The notes under the pieces were generated by a model. That model saw nothing but the letters and a program-made list of their open reading frames with translations. It was not told the origin of the DNA and ran no database searches. 9,009 nt of DNA from an uncultured Lewinella sp. (lineage in GTDB: Bacteria > Bacteroidota > Bacteroidia > Chitinophagales > Saprospiraceae), in contig CALIGP010000079.1 in the NCBI GenBank assembly GCA_938021455.1, forward strand, positions 1-9,009. The letters run 5' to 3'. A program made the translations under genes and the position numbers. Shown piece by piece: positions 1 to 6,730 of this stretch (the stretch's first letter is position 1; each line of letters opens with the position of its first letter).

Positions 1-1
1 T

Positions 2-538
2 ACTGCGAAGGGAGTGTTTTCTGGAGGAAAGACCAAGGATAATTTTAAAGAATTGGATGCCAAGATTGCGAACAACATTAATGGCTATAGACGTGTCAAT
101 GCGCTCCCCGTTTGGTCCCATAAAAGAGGTGTGATGTATGAAGATGGACTGTATGTGCCTTCACACGATGCCCCAATGTCGGACGGTTTGAGTGGGGCAA
201 CACCACTGGGTAGTTTTGTTCTTAAGTCTTCAGTAGATTATGCGAAGCCTTTTGTAATTAAACTAGAAGTCAACGTTGCCTTTGATGATAATGAGTTCTA
301 CTCAGAATATGATTTTTCAGAGGATGAAGTTTTTCACAACGGTACGGGCCAACTAGGGCAGCCGTCAGTAGTTTATAGCTCTTATTTGGGTGTCTCAGGC
401 AGGAAGAATTACACCGTGATGAAAATAGAAGGCCATGGTCATTACTCTGGACAGGATGGCGTTATATATGAAGACTTGTCTACAATTTCTACGGCTCTTG
501 AAATTGTAGAGTATATAGTAGTAGGTCTAACAAATTAA
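2..538 (+). CDS. 3' part of a DUF2271-like protein (5' end outside window)
   Basis: The reading frame is open to the left edge, so this is the C-terminal 178 residues of a longer protein. A GTG at position 14 could start it, but nothing supports initiation there. The visible part contains an RRVNALPVWSHKRG stretch, then SGATPLGSF, a beta-rich KPFVIKLEVNVAFDDNEFY segment, GQLGQPSVVYSS, and a C-terminal MKIEGHGHYSG...STALEIVEYIVV block. From memory this order resembles Bacteroidota proteins assigned to DUF2271, a predicted periplasmic family of unknown biochemical role. I could not verify that assignment. No membrane segment or catalytic motif is evident in the part present. It ends 6 bases before the sigma factor gene and is probably the first visible gene of the same operon. 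Its AT-rich composition matches the two genes that follow. The coding call is strong; the family call is moderate to weak. Confidence 0.75.
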   Translation, partial: TAKGVFSGGKTKDNFKELDAKIANNINGYRRVNALPVWSHKRGVMYEDGLYVPSHDAPMSDGLSGATPLGSFVLKSSVDYAKPFVIKLEVNVAFDDNEFYSEYDFSEDEVFHNGTGQLGQPSVVYSSYLGVSGRKNYTVMKIEGHGHYSGQDGVIYEDLSTISTALEIVEYIVVGLTN

Positions 539-544
539 GCTAGT

Positions 545-1063
545 ATGGAAAAGTGTAATACAGAAGATTTGTACCATTTACATAGAGAAAGGCTATTAAG
601 CCTGATTAAGTCAAAGGTCGAGGATAGCCAAAAAGCGGAAGATTTACTTCATGACTCTTTCATGAAGTTACAAACTTGTTGTGATGCAGGATGTGAATGC
701 GAAAGGCCGAAGTCGTATCTTTTTAGATTAGTACTAAATACGGTTTTCGATTATTTTAAAAAGAGAAAAAAGGACCAATCACGCCAACATGAATTTGCAA
801 CGATTAATACCTTGATAGAAGATGAAAAGGTAGAGCGCCAATGTGACCTTTTGCAATGTATTAATCAGTTTCTGGCAGATACTTCTTTGGAAAACAGAAT
901 TGCCTTTGAACAAGTGGATTTACATCAGCAACCCCAAGTGAAGGTGGCTAGGGCACTAAATATTCCTTTGCCGACACTTAAGTCAAGAGTTCAACGGACT
1001 AGAAAATATTTAAAGAAGAGGATAGAAGACTGTTGTCCTGATTATCATGAAAAATGCATCTGA
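545..1063 (+). CDS. Cysteine-rich ECF sigma factor, SigZ-like
   Basis: This 172-residue protein has the two-domain layout of extracytoplasmic-function sigma-70 factors, which direct RNA polymerase to a small set of stress or transport promoters. Region 2 spans about residues 10-75 and includes KAEDLLHDSFMKL (30-42) and SYLFRLVLNTVFDYFKKRKK (57-76), the usual -10 recognition and melting helices. Region 4 spans about 99-160 and ends in the helix-turn-helix VARALNIPLPTLKSRVQRTRKYLKKR (134-159). The LKSRVQR motif followed by a Cys-Cys tail recalls the SigZ type. It carries ten cysteines (4, 45, 46, 50, 52, 100, 105, 163, 164, 171), high for a cytoplasmic sigma factor. They cluster within region 2 (TCCDAGCECE) and in a C-terminal CCPDYHEKC tail, which suggests metal or thiol sensing (inference). 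No classical anti-sigma gene is visible. The ATG at 545 follows the upstream gene closely, and the stop overlaps the next gene by 10 bases. The sigma call is firm; the regulon is unknown. Confidence 0.9.
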   Translation: MEKCNTEDLYHLHRERLLSLIKSKVEDSQKAEDLLHDSFMKLQTCCDAGCECERPKSYLFRLVLNTVFDYFKKRKKDQSRQHEFATINTLIEDEKVERQCDLLQCINQFLADTSLENRIAFEQVDLHQQPQVKVARALNIPLPTLKSRVQRTRKYLKKRIEDCCPDYHEKCI

Positions 1064-1422
1064 ACATGAGTAATAAAAAAACAAAGAGAGCACTATGGTC
1101 TTCTAACATTTCTTCAGTAATTGGCACCACGACTGCTGCCTGCTGTGCAGGCCCTGGTTTGGCGGGATGTGTGGCCACTTGTTCTTCTACCTGTGGTTCA
1201 GTGGGGTTGACCCTTTTTGGTTTATCGGCTACGGGCTTGGCGCATTGGGTAAGCGATCACTGGTATATATTCCTAATAGTGAGTATTCTCAGTTTTTCCG
1301 AAGCATACTATAGAATTTTTTATGTGAAAAAGGAGAAGGATCAAAAGAAGTCTAAAATCCTGTTTTTCTCAAGCCTTCTACTATCGGTTGTGTTATTCGG
1401 GAGGATTTTGCTTTCGTGTTGA
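1054..1422 (+). CDS. Small three-helix membrane protein with MerT-like CC-x-GP motif
   Basis: The protein has 122 residues from the ATG at 1054 and 118 from the ATG at 1066, which lies just after the sigma stop; both starts are plausible. It has a short basic N-terminus (KKTKR) and three predicted membrane segments at about residues 18-58 (long and Gly/Cys-rich), 70-91 and 101-121, with a lysine-rich cytoplasmic-type loop (KKEKDQKK) between the second and third. Cysteines lie at 30, 31, 39, 43 and 47 in or next to the first segment, plus a C-terminal Cys122. The CCAGP followed by ...GLTLFGLSATGLAHW and then a helix ending in YYRIFY parallels the mercuric ion transporter MerT, which has three helices, a CC pair followed by GP in helix 1, and GFSGAW. 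That parallel is recalled, not searched. It may move or sense a thiophilic metal, or act as a membrane regulator of the overlapping sigma factor. The cytoplasmic N-terminus is too short for a normal anti-sigma domain. Confidence 0.7.
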   Translation: MHLNMSNKKTKRALWSSNISSVIGTTTAACCAGPGLAGCVATCSSTCGSVGLTLFGLSATGLAHWVSDHWYIFLIVSILSFSEAYYRIFYVKKEKDQKKSKILFFSSLLLSVVLFGRILLSC

Positions 1423-1564
1423 CCGCAAGCTGATTTATCCTTCACGAGCTCCTGCCCAAACGCCTACTTTCTTATGATTCCTTGGTAAATCAGAGCGGTA
1501 AGCTACCAGAAGTAAAAAAGCACCTAATTTAGCCTGCTCCACTCACCCATAGAGACACCCACCC

Positions 1565-2860
1565 GTGAATCCAAGCCCAACCCCCACCTCCTGGAGCTTC
1601 CTAAAGCGATTCTCCTTTCGCTACCTCTTCGTTTTCTTTACCCTCATCGTGCTGCCCTTCCCACTGTATGTCATTCCGGGCTTAGACGTCGTTGGAGAAT
1701 GGTATGGTGATTTATTCACCCCCCTCGTGAATTGGGCCGGCAAGCACCTGCTGGACATCACGGACCCGATCGCTCACGAGGTGACGGGAAGTGGGGACAC
1801 ACTGTATGACTGGGTCTGGTACCTGGTGATGATTCTGCTGACCATCGTGATCGGTACCCTCTTTACCGTAGTAGACCGTCACCGGAAGCAATACGAAAAA
1901 CTCTACGGCTGGTTTATGTTGGTGCTGAGTTACTACTTGGCGTACTCCTTATTCTCCTACGGGATTATCAAAATGTTTCTTTTACAGTTTCCCGCTCCGG
2001 GGCTGTCGACGCTGTTCAATACCTACGGCCAGTCGTCTCCCATGCGATTGGTTTGGACTTTCATGGGCGCTTCCTCTACTTACGTCTTTTTTGCCGGGGC
2101 CAGCGAGACCCTTGGTGCAGTCTTGTTGTTGTTTCGGCGTACCCGAACGATGGGCGCGCTGGTTGCTTTTGCGGTCATGTTCAATGTCTTCCTGCTTAAC
2201 ATGAGTTACGACATTCCGGTCAAGCTGTACTCCTTTCAGCTCGTCGTAATCAGCCTCTACATTGCGGCCCGCCACTGGCGGCGGCTCTACGCTTTTTTCT
2301 TTACGGAGAAGGCCGTGCCTGCGCCGGCAACCAGGCCACTAGTTGGCTCCAAACGGGGCTGGTGGGTATTGTTGGCGTTTCAGATTGTGTTCGCCGGGGT
2401 CGTTATTATCGGCACCATAATGGGCGCCATCGATAGCCAGCAGCAATATGGCTCTCTGCGGGAGAAATCTCCGCTGTATGGCGTATACAACGTAGAGGAC
2501 TTCCTGATGAATGGCGATACCATACAGGACCGGCTCTCCAATACCGTACGCTGGAAAAGAATCATTTTCGACTATCCGAACTTTACCTCGATCACTAAGA
2601 TGAATGATCACGATAATTACCACGGAACGGAGGTTGATACGACGGCCCAAACCATTCTTTTCAAAACCCGGACGGGTATTCGGAAAGAGCATTTGTTTAC
2701 TTATGAACGGTCCGACGAACATCTCTTGCTAAAGGGAGTCCTGCACGCCGACACGCTGGAGGTACACCTGAAACCTTACGATCTTAACCGGTTTGGCTTA
2801 CTGAACCGGGGCTTCCACTGGGTGAATGAGGTGCCCTACAATCGGTATAATTATGATTAG
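1565..2860 (+). CDS. DoxX-like multi-pass membrane protein
   Basis: This 431-residue integral membrane protein is of the type annotated as DoxX family in Bacteroidota. Hydrophobic segments lie near residues 18-38, 80-103, 114-141, 163-190, 195-212, 218-236 and 266-289. The middle block (about 112-236), with KMFLLQFP, an AGASETLGAVLLLFRRTRTMGALV segment and MSYDIPVKLYS, is the DoxX-like part. The remaining ~140 residues are soluble and end in NRGFHWVNEVPYNR (414-427), a tail I recall from related Bacteroidota proteins. The biochemical role is unknown. DoxX relatives have been linked to thiol/redox and oxidase-associated functions, but nothing here shows that directly. The GTG at 1565 is preferred because the first in-frame Met is at residue 88 and would remove the first membrane helix. 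The gene stands alone. A weak promoter-like TAATTTAG lies at 1525-1532. Composition switches to GC-rich at this gene. Confidence 0.85.
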   Translation: MNPSPTPTSWSFLKRFSFRYLFVFFTLIVLPFPLYVIPGLDVVGEWYGDLFTPLVNWAGKHLLDITDPIAHEVTGSGDTLYDWVWYLVMILLTIVIGTLFTVVDRHRKQYEKLYGWFMLVLSYYLAYSLFSYGIIKMFLLQFPAPGLSTLFNTYGQSSPMRLVWTFMGASSTYVFFAGASETLGAVLLLFRRTRTMGALVAFAVMFNVFLLNMSYDIPVKLYSFQLVVISLYIAARHWRRLYAFFFTEKAVPAPATRPLVGSKRGWWVLLAFQIVFAGVVIIGTIMGAIDSQQQYGSLREKSPLYGVYNVEDFLMNGDTIQDRLSNTVRWKRIIFDYPNFTSITKMNDHDNYHGTEVDTTAQTILFKTRTGIRKEHLFTYERSDEHLLLKGVLHADTLEVHLKPYDLNRFGLLNRGFHWVNEVPYNRYNYD

Positions 2861-2868
2861 GGGCGAGA

Positions 2869-2886
2869 CCCCGATAGCTATCGGGG
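2869..2886. terminator. 18-bp perfect palindrome between convergent genes
   Basis: CCCCGATAGCTATCGGGG is its own reverse complement and can form a 7-bp GC-rich stem on an AGCT loop in RNA from either strand. It sits 9 bases after the DoxX-like stop and 38 bases beyond the end of the converging nucleotidyltransferase gene, as expected of a bidirectional transcription end. There is no T-run on either side, so an intrinsic terminator of the classical type is not proven; it may act as an mRNA 3'-end stabiliser. Confidence 0.5.
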
Positions 2887-2924
2887 AGGTGCAGGGCGAT
2901 GTTTTTAGAAAGCTCGGTTTGGGC

Positions 2925-3671
2925 TTAATGCCCTTCTAGCAAATCCAGCCCACTCCGCATCGTCCATTCCAAACTCCGCCTACCTCCAAGAAGCTCCTCC
3001 GTGGCGACTCTTAGCGCCGTAATGGCGGAAACCTGATTCCAGGCTTCACGCATGGCGGTTTGTATGCCTTCCGCAAAATCCGCATCTATTCCCGACAGCT
3101 GTTCCGCTAATCGCTTATCCTTTCCCCGCCGGACCCGGTGCGCCTTACAGAAAATATCAATACAGCGATTGACGATTTTGTGGCGGATGAGGCTGGCGCC
3201 GAGCCTATCCTTGTTGTACAGCGCGTCTTCGAAATCCTTGAAGTAATCATCAATGAAGTATTTCTCGAATTCCATCTGATCAGCTTGTAAGGCAGGTGGG
3301 ACTTCTGCGATAAGGGCTTTGGCGGTAGCGACCAATTCTTCAACGATGGGAGAATTGCTGTATGCTATGTTCCCGTACGCCAGCATATGCGCGGTGTGCG
3401 GTCTGGCCTTCTCCCGCTCGAAGTAAGCCCTGATCTGCGCCGGAGGGTTTTTGAACGTTTCGATCTCGATACCATTGATCCAGGTATTCCGTCGCTCGCG
3501 GTAATCACAATCAGGACTCAGGATTACGTGAATGTCGACGTCCGAATTTTGGTCCGGCCTGCCGTGGACGGTAGAGCCAGAAACGATGATACCGATGACG
3601 TCATCATCGAGCTTTTCCCCGTCAACGAACACCTTGCTCGCTTCCTGATATTGCGCCAATCTTGAATTCAT
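2925..3671 (-). CDS. Nucleotidyltransferase domain protein (Pol beta/MNT type)
   Basis: This 248-residue protein has an N-terminal nucleotidyltransferase fold. The signature is the GS-x(10)-DxD motif in SGSTVHGRPDQNSDVDIHV, with Gly32-Ser33 for nucleotide phosphate binding and Asp44/Asp46 as the metal-binding acids. A third acid is probably Glu69 or Glu71 in GIEIETF. From about residue 100 to the end the protein is helical and charged, like the C-terminal helical domains of aminoglycoside adenylyltransferases and related enzymes. The family transfers NMP to a small molecule, RNA or protein; the substrate cannot be read from the sequence. No HEPN or MNT partner lies next to it, so a toxin-antitoxin role has no support here, although the C-terminal half could be a fused helical partner. 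It is transcribed divergently from the M24 peptidase across a 60-base gap and converges on the DoxX-like gene. Confidence 0.85.
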   Translation of the reverse strand: MNSRLAQYQEASKVFVDGEKLDDDVIGIIVSGSTVHGRPDQNSDVDIHVILSPDCDYRERRNTWINGIEIETFKNPPAQIRAYFEREKARPHTAHMLAYGNIAYSNSPIVEELVATAKALIAEVPPALQADQMEFEKYFIDDYFKDFEDALYNKDRLGASLIRHKIVNRCIDIFCKAHRVRRGKDKRLAEQLSGIDADFAEGIQTAMREAWNQVSAITALRVATEELLGGRRSLEWTMRSGLDLLEGH

Positions 3672-3731
3672 TAGGGTAAGGTCGTACTTTTCGGAGACTA
3701 GTGTCTGTTTCTGCCACCAACAATTATCCCC

Positions 3732-5033
3732 ATGCGATTCCTCCTTTTTTCCTTAATCCTCCTCCTCACCGCCACCTCCCTCTCCGCCCAGGAAGCCCAC
3801 CGCCGCTGGCGCAAGATGAATCAGATTCGTCAGGATAAGTTTGACCTCGTGCTACCGGAGGTCATGCGGGAGAACAAGATCGATATGTGGATCGTCACCA
3901 ATCGGGAAGGCAGTTTTGATCCGCTGTATAAAGACCTGGGAGAAGGATACGTAGGCTCGACGGGCTACTACGTCTTTACGGACAGGGGAGAAGGGCGCAT
4001 TGAACGGGCGGCGCTGGGCATCAGCGGTTACCTGCTGGAAGAAGGCAATACCTATGATTACTTCGGCTCGGATCTGGAATTGAAGGAATATGTCGCCGAA
4101 CGAGATCCCCAACGCATCGGGCTTAACTACTCTAAGGCCATTGGCGGAGCCGATGGGCTATCGTACTCAGGCTTTCTGGAACTATCGGAAACCCTGGGGG
4201 AGAAGTATGCTGCCCGTTTTGTGTCAGCGGAGAAGTTGGTCTCTGATTTTCGCTCACGGCGCGTGGCCAGCGAGATTGCCGTCTACGGGGAGGCCTGTGA
4301 GCTCTCCTACCAGATCATGGAGAAGGCACTGTCGAATGAAATCATTACGCCGGGGGTGACAACGCTGGAGGACGTCGCCTGGTGGATGAAAGAGCAACTC
4401 TTTAAGCACAAACTGGAATCGTCCTTCGGGATGCCCTCCGTTTACGTCACCGGCCCACGGGGCATTCTGGCTACCTCCTCCGATCGGATCATTACTCGGG
4501 GTGATGTGCTGACGATCGACTGGGGCGTAGGCCTCATGAATATGTATACCGACATGAAGCGGATGGCCTACGTCCTCCGCGAAGGGGAAACGGCCGTGCC
4601 GCCGGGCATTCAGAATGCCTTCGAGCAGGGCGTGCGGGTGCGGGACATCATCAAGCAAACCATCAAGCCCGGTAAGACGGCCAAGGAAACGGAAACGGCC
4701 GTTTATGCTGCACTGACGGCCGCCGGCTTCAACAAAATGAAGGGCTTCAACCAGTTTACCGATGGTGACAAGACGGATGTCATCATCGGCTGTCATTCCG
4801 TCGGAAATTGGGGGCACGGCGTGGGGCCATCGATCGCGTTCTTTAATCCGGTCAGATTGGGTTTTGAGATCAAGCCGTCGAATCTGCTGTCCATCGAGCT
4901 GTTCGCTTACACCAGCTTGCCGGAGTGGGGGGGCAAAAAGCTGCGCGTTGCCCTTGAAGACGATGCTATCGTGACCAGCCGGGGTGTGGAGTGGTTGTAT
5001 CCGGTGAATCGGCGGGTGGCGGTTATTAAGTAG
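3732..5033 (+). CDS. Exported M24 family metallopeptidase (Xaa-Pro aminopeptidase-like)
   Basis: The 433-residue protein begins with a typical signal peptide (MRFLLFSLILLLTATSLSAQ, cleavage near Ala19-Gln20), so it should act in the periplasm or outside. Residues ~25-175 form the creatinase/prolidase N-terminal type domain. Residues ~180-430 form the pita-bread M24 catalytic domain. The five expected metal ligands are present: Asp263 (TIDWG), Asp274 (YTDMKR), His362 (WGHGVG), Glu389 (SIELF) and Glu409 (LEDD); His355 is the likely additional catalytic histidine. M24 enzymes of this class remove N-terminal residues from Xaa-Pro peptides using two metal ions. Substrate specificity is not determined by what is visible. 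It stands alone after a 60-base divergent gap and ends just before two large inverted repeats. A promoter-like TACTTTTC occurs at 3685-3692 but is weak. Confidence 0.93.
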   Translation: MRFLLFSLILLLTATSLSAQEAHRRWRKMNQIRQDKFDLVLPEVMRENKIDMWIVTNREGSFDPLYKDLGEGYVGSTGYYVFTDRGEGRIERAALGISGYLLEEGNTYDYFGSDLELKEYVAERDPQRIGLNYSKAIGGADGLSYSGFLELSETLGEKYAARFVSAEKLVSDFRSRRVASEIAVYGEACELSYQIMEKALSNEIITPGVTTLEDVAWWMKEQLFKHKLESSFGMPSVYVTGPRGILATSSDRIITRGDVLTIDWGVGLMNMYTDMKRMAYVLREGETAVPPGIQNAFEQGVRVRDIIKQTIKPGKTAKETETAVYAALTAAGFNKMKGFNQFTDGDKTDVIIGCHSVGNWGHGVGPSIAFFNPVRLGFEIKPSNLLSIELFAYTSLPEWGGKKLRVALEDDAIVTSRGVEWLYPVNRRVAVIK

Positions 5034-5053
5034 ACGCTGCGCTGCTCTTTCAA

Positions 5054-5123
5054 CTTTCCCTTGCACCTGCGTCTGCGCCCAAAAAACAAGAGGATATGGG
5101 CGCGGACGCAGGTGCAAGGAAAG
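5054..5123. repeat. Imperfect 26-27 nt inverted repeat carrying the GCACCTGCGTCCGCGCCC element
   Basis: The left arm at 5054-5080 and the right arm at 5098-5123 pair with one mismatch and one extra C, around a 17-base A-rich loop. Both arms contain the 18-nt element GCACCTGCGTCCGCGCCC: 5063-5080 has one T for C change, and the reverse complement at 5098-5115 is exact. A third exact copy is at 8101-8118. It lies between two convergent genes and could serve as a terminator hairpin, but its recurrence argues for a dispersed repeat family. Confidence 0.75.
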
Positions 5124-5165
5124 TCCCCGGTTGAGGTACTGTCCACAGTACCTCAACCGGGGACT
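5122..5165. terminator. Perfect 21-bp inverted repeat, probable bidirectional terminator
   Basis: Arms 5122-5142 and 5145-5165 are exact reverse complements separated by two bases (CC). The stem begins AGTCCCCGG and closes at GTACTGT/ACAGTAC. It overlaps the preceding inverted repeat by two bases and ends 11 bases before the 3' end of the minus-strand amidohydrolase gene. A stem this long and exact between convergent genes fits a transcription end for both, although no T-tract follows on either strand. Confidence 0.65.
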
Positions 5166-5176
5166 GCCCGCATGGA

Positions 5177-6601
5177 CTACTTATTCCGGTAATCCAGCGG
5201 CGGTTTCCGATCCCCCAGCAAGGCTTCATATTTAAAACCCGGCCCGCGCCGGCGCTCCAGTTCTGCTTTCGCCTTTGCGAGTAATTCCGGGTTTTGAAAA
5301 AACTCGATCCCAGCAAGCGTCATCGTCTTGGCGGCCACCATCATGCCCTTCGTGCCGATACTCATGCCGCCGGCCGCCACGGCCTGCCAGGAGTGGGGCG
5401 AGGTGCCGGGCACCCAGGTCGCGGTGCGCAGAGCAGTGGTGGGCACGGCCCAGCTGACGTCGCCGACGTCAGTGGAGGCAGAGTAGGGTTTCTCCGGTGC
5501 GCGGAAGGGCTGGATCTCGGTAGCGGAAGCCAGCGCTTTCTGCCGGGCTTCGGGTAGGGTAGCAGAGACTTTTTCGGCGAAGGCCAATTCCTCTTCGTTG
5601 TAGGAGACCCCACCTACTTGTTCGAGTTTGTTGTGGACGACCCGGGTGAGGGTCTCGTTCGGTAAGAGGTTGAAGGCGCCGTGGATGACCTCGTAGTCCA
5701 TCGTCGTACCCGTGCCCAGGGCCGCCCCTTCGGCCGCCTGCACCACCCGGTTAAAGATGTTCTTGACTTCTTTCATCTCTGGATGGCGGACGTAGTAAAA
5801 CACCTCCGCAAAAGCGGGTACTACGTTCGGCGCTTCGACGCCTCTGGTGATGACGTAGTGTATCCGGGTAGTCTCCGGCACGTGCTCCCGCATCAGGTTG
5901 ACCATGTGGTTCATAGCCTCTACGCCGTCGAGGGCGGAGCGGCCAAACTGCGGCGCTGCCGCAGCGTGGGAAGACACCCCATGGAAGCGAAATTTGGCTG
6001 ACTTATTGGAGAGGGTGGAACCGGCATCGGCGGAGTTGCCATCACTCGGGTGCCAGTTCAATACTGCATCTACGTCGTCAAACAAGCCCGCGCGGACCAT
6101 GTAGACTTTGCCGGCACCACCTTCCTCTGCCGGTGTGCCGTAAACCCGGATTGTACCAGTGCTTCCCGTGGAGGTTAACCATTCCTTCAGCGCAATCGCT
6201 GCCGCCGTAGAGGCCGTGCCGAAGAGGTGATGGCCGCAGGCGTGACCGGCCACCTGACCATCAATTTCTTTCTTCTCCGGTACGGCCTCCTGAGCGACTC
6301 CGGGCAAGGCATCAAACTCAGCTAACAAGCCGATCACGGGCTTGCCGCTACCAAAACTGGCGACAAAAGCAGTGGGAATGTCAGCTACGCCCGCTTCAAT
6401 GGTAAAACCGGCCGTACGGAGTTCGTCCTGCAGCAAGGCCGATGACTTTTCTTCTTGATAGCCGACTTCGGCCAGGTCCCAGATTTGATGGGCGAGATCG
6501 CCGTAGTGTTCCGTTTTGGCATCGAGGTTTTGGAGGGCGTCTGTTTGGGCGTTTCCAATGCTGACGGCCAATAGGCAGACGAAAAGGGAGAGGAGTCTCA
6601 T
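5177..6601 (-). CDS. Exported M20 family amidohydrolase (AbgB/aminoacylase-like)
   Basis: This 474-residue protein has a signal peptide (residues 1-18, ending IGNAQ) and an M20 dinuclear zinc hydrolase fold. Metal and catalytic positions of the AbgB/hippurate hydrolase branch are visible: AEFDALP (94-100), HACGHH (120-125, ligands Cys122 and His124), PAEEGG (158-162, Glu159 catalytic base and Glu160 ligand), NWHP (His184) and TSPHSW (His403). The lid/dimerisation domain lies around 200-320 (FHGVSSHAAAAPQFGRSALD). Relatives hydrolyse p-aminobenzoyl-glutamate, N-acyl amino acids or indole-acetyl amino acids; the sequence does not decide among them. The export signal means the product would be released in the periplasm. 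The gene is divergent from an acidic amino acid symporter across a 171-base gap full of inverted repeats, so shared control and uptake of the released amino acid are plausible. It converges on the M24 peptidase gene. Confidence 0.92.
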   Translation of the reverse strand: MRLLSLFVCLLAVSIGNAQTDALQNLDAKTEHYGDLAHQIWDLAEVGYQEEKSSALLQDELRTAGFTIEAGVADIPTAFVASFGSGKPVIGLLAEFDALPGVAQEAVPEKKEIDGQVAGHACGHHLFGTASTAAAIALKEWLTSTGSTGTIRVYGTPAEEGGAGKVYMVRAGLFDDVDAVLNWHPSDGNSADAGSTLSNKSAKFRFHGVSSHAAAAPQFGRSALDGVEAMNHMVNLMREHVPETTRIHYVITRGVEAPNVVPAFAEVFYYVRHPEMKEVKNIFNRVVQAAEGAALGTGTTMDYEVIHGAFNLLPNETLTRVVHNKLEQVGGVSYNEEELAFAEKVSATLPEARQKALASATEIQPFRAPEKPYSASTDVGDVSWAVPTTALRTATWVPGTSPHSWQAVAAGGMSIGTKGMMVAAKTMTLAGIEFFQNPELLAKAKAELERRRGPGFKYEALLGDRKPPLDYRNK

Positions 6602-6624
6602 GGGGTGGTTTTTGATCTGGAGGA

Positions 6625-6632
6625 CTAAGGTA
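6625..6632 (-). promoter_or_regulatory. Possible -7 box TACCTTAG for the M20 gene
   Basis: On the minus strand TACCTTAG differs by one base from the Bacteroidota -7 consensus TAnnTTTG. It lies 23 bases before the ATG of the amidohydrolase. The same octamer occurs in front of the divergent symporter gene. No clear -33 TTTG box was seen, so this is tentative. Confidence 0.35.
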
Positions 6633-6638
6633 GGAAGC

Positions 6639-6730
6639 GGACCTCGAAGCGTCGCGGTAGCTACCTTCGAGCGTCCGCTGATTGGGCCCTAAACGGACGC
6701 TCGAAGGTCCTGCTGGACGCTTCGAGGTCC
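6639..6730. repeat. Nested double inverted repeat in a divergent promoter region
   Basis: The outer arms GGACCTCGAAGCGTC (6639-6653) and GACGCTTCGAGGTCC (6716-6730) match 15/15. The inner arms ACCTTCGAGCGTCCG (6663-6677) and CGGACGCTCGAAGGT (6694-6708) also match 15/15. All four arms are variants of one ~15-nt element. The centres nearly coincide (about 6685), with a 16-base inner loop that contains GGGCCC; GGTAGCTACC (6656-6665) is a further palindrome. It lies between two divergent genes and could be a regulator binding array, a cruciform-forming repeat or a REP-like element. Confidence 0.8.

Noticed and set aside
1422..1499. Weak inverted repeat (ACCGC/GCGGT and CTGATTTA/TAAATCAG) after the membrane protein gene
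   Set aside because: The arms are interrupted and about 50-60 bases apart, so it is not a convincing terminator or operator.
2925..3671. Type VII (HEPN/MNT) toxin-antitoxin system
   Set aside because: Only the nucleotidyltransferase is present. The neighbours are an M24 peptidase and a DoxX-like protein, and the protein is longer than a typical MNT antitoxin.
4254..5156. Long open frame (300 codons) on the minus strand opposite the M24 peptidase
   Set aside because: It is fully antisense to a gene with all five M24 metal ligands, runs through the hairpins after it, and its translation is low-complexity (His/Pro/Arg-rich) with no recognisable fold.
5034..5176. Insertion sequence or transposon end
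   Set aside because: Inverted repeats are present but there is no transposase frame and no visible target-site duplication within the window.
5681..6001. Plus-strand open frame inside the M20 gene
   Set aside because: It is a shadow of the GC-rich M20 coding sequence, with no homology signal and a His/Arg-rich composition typical of antisense translation.
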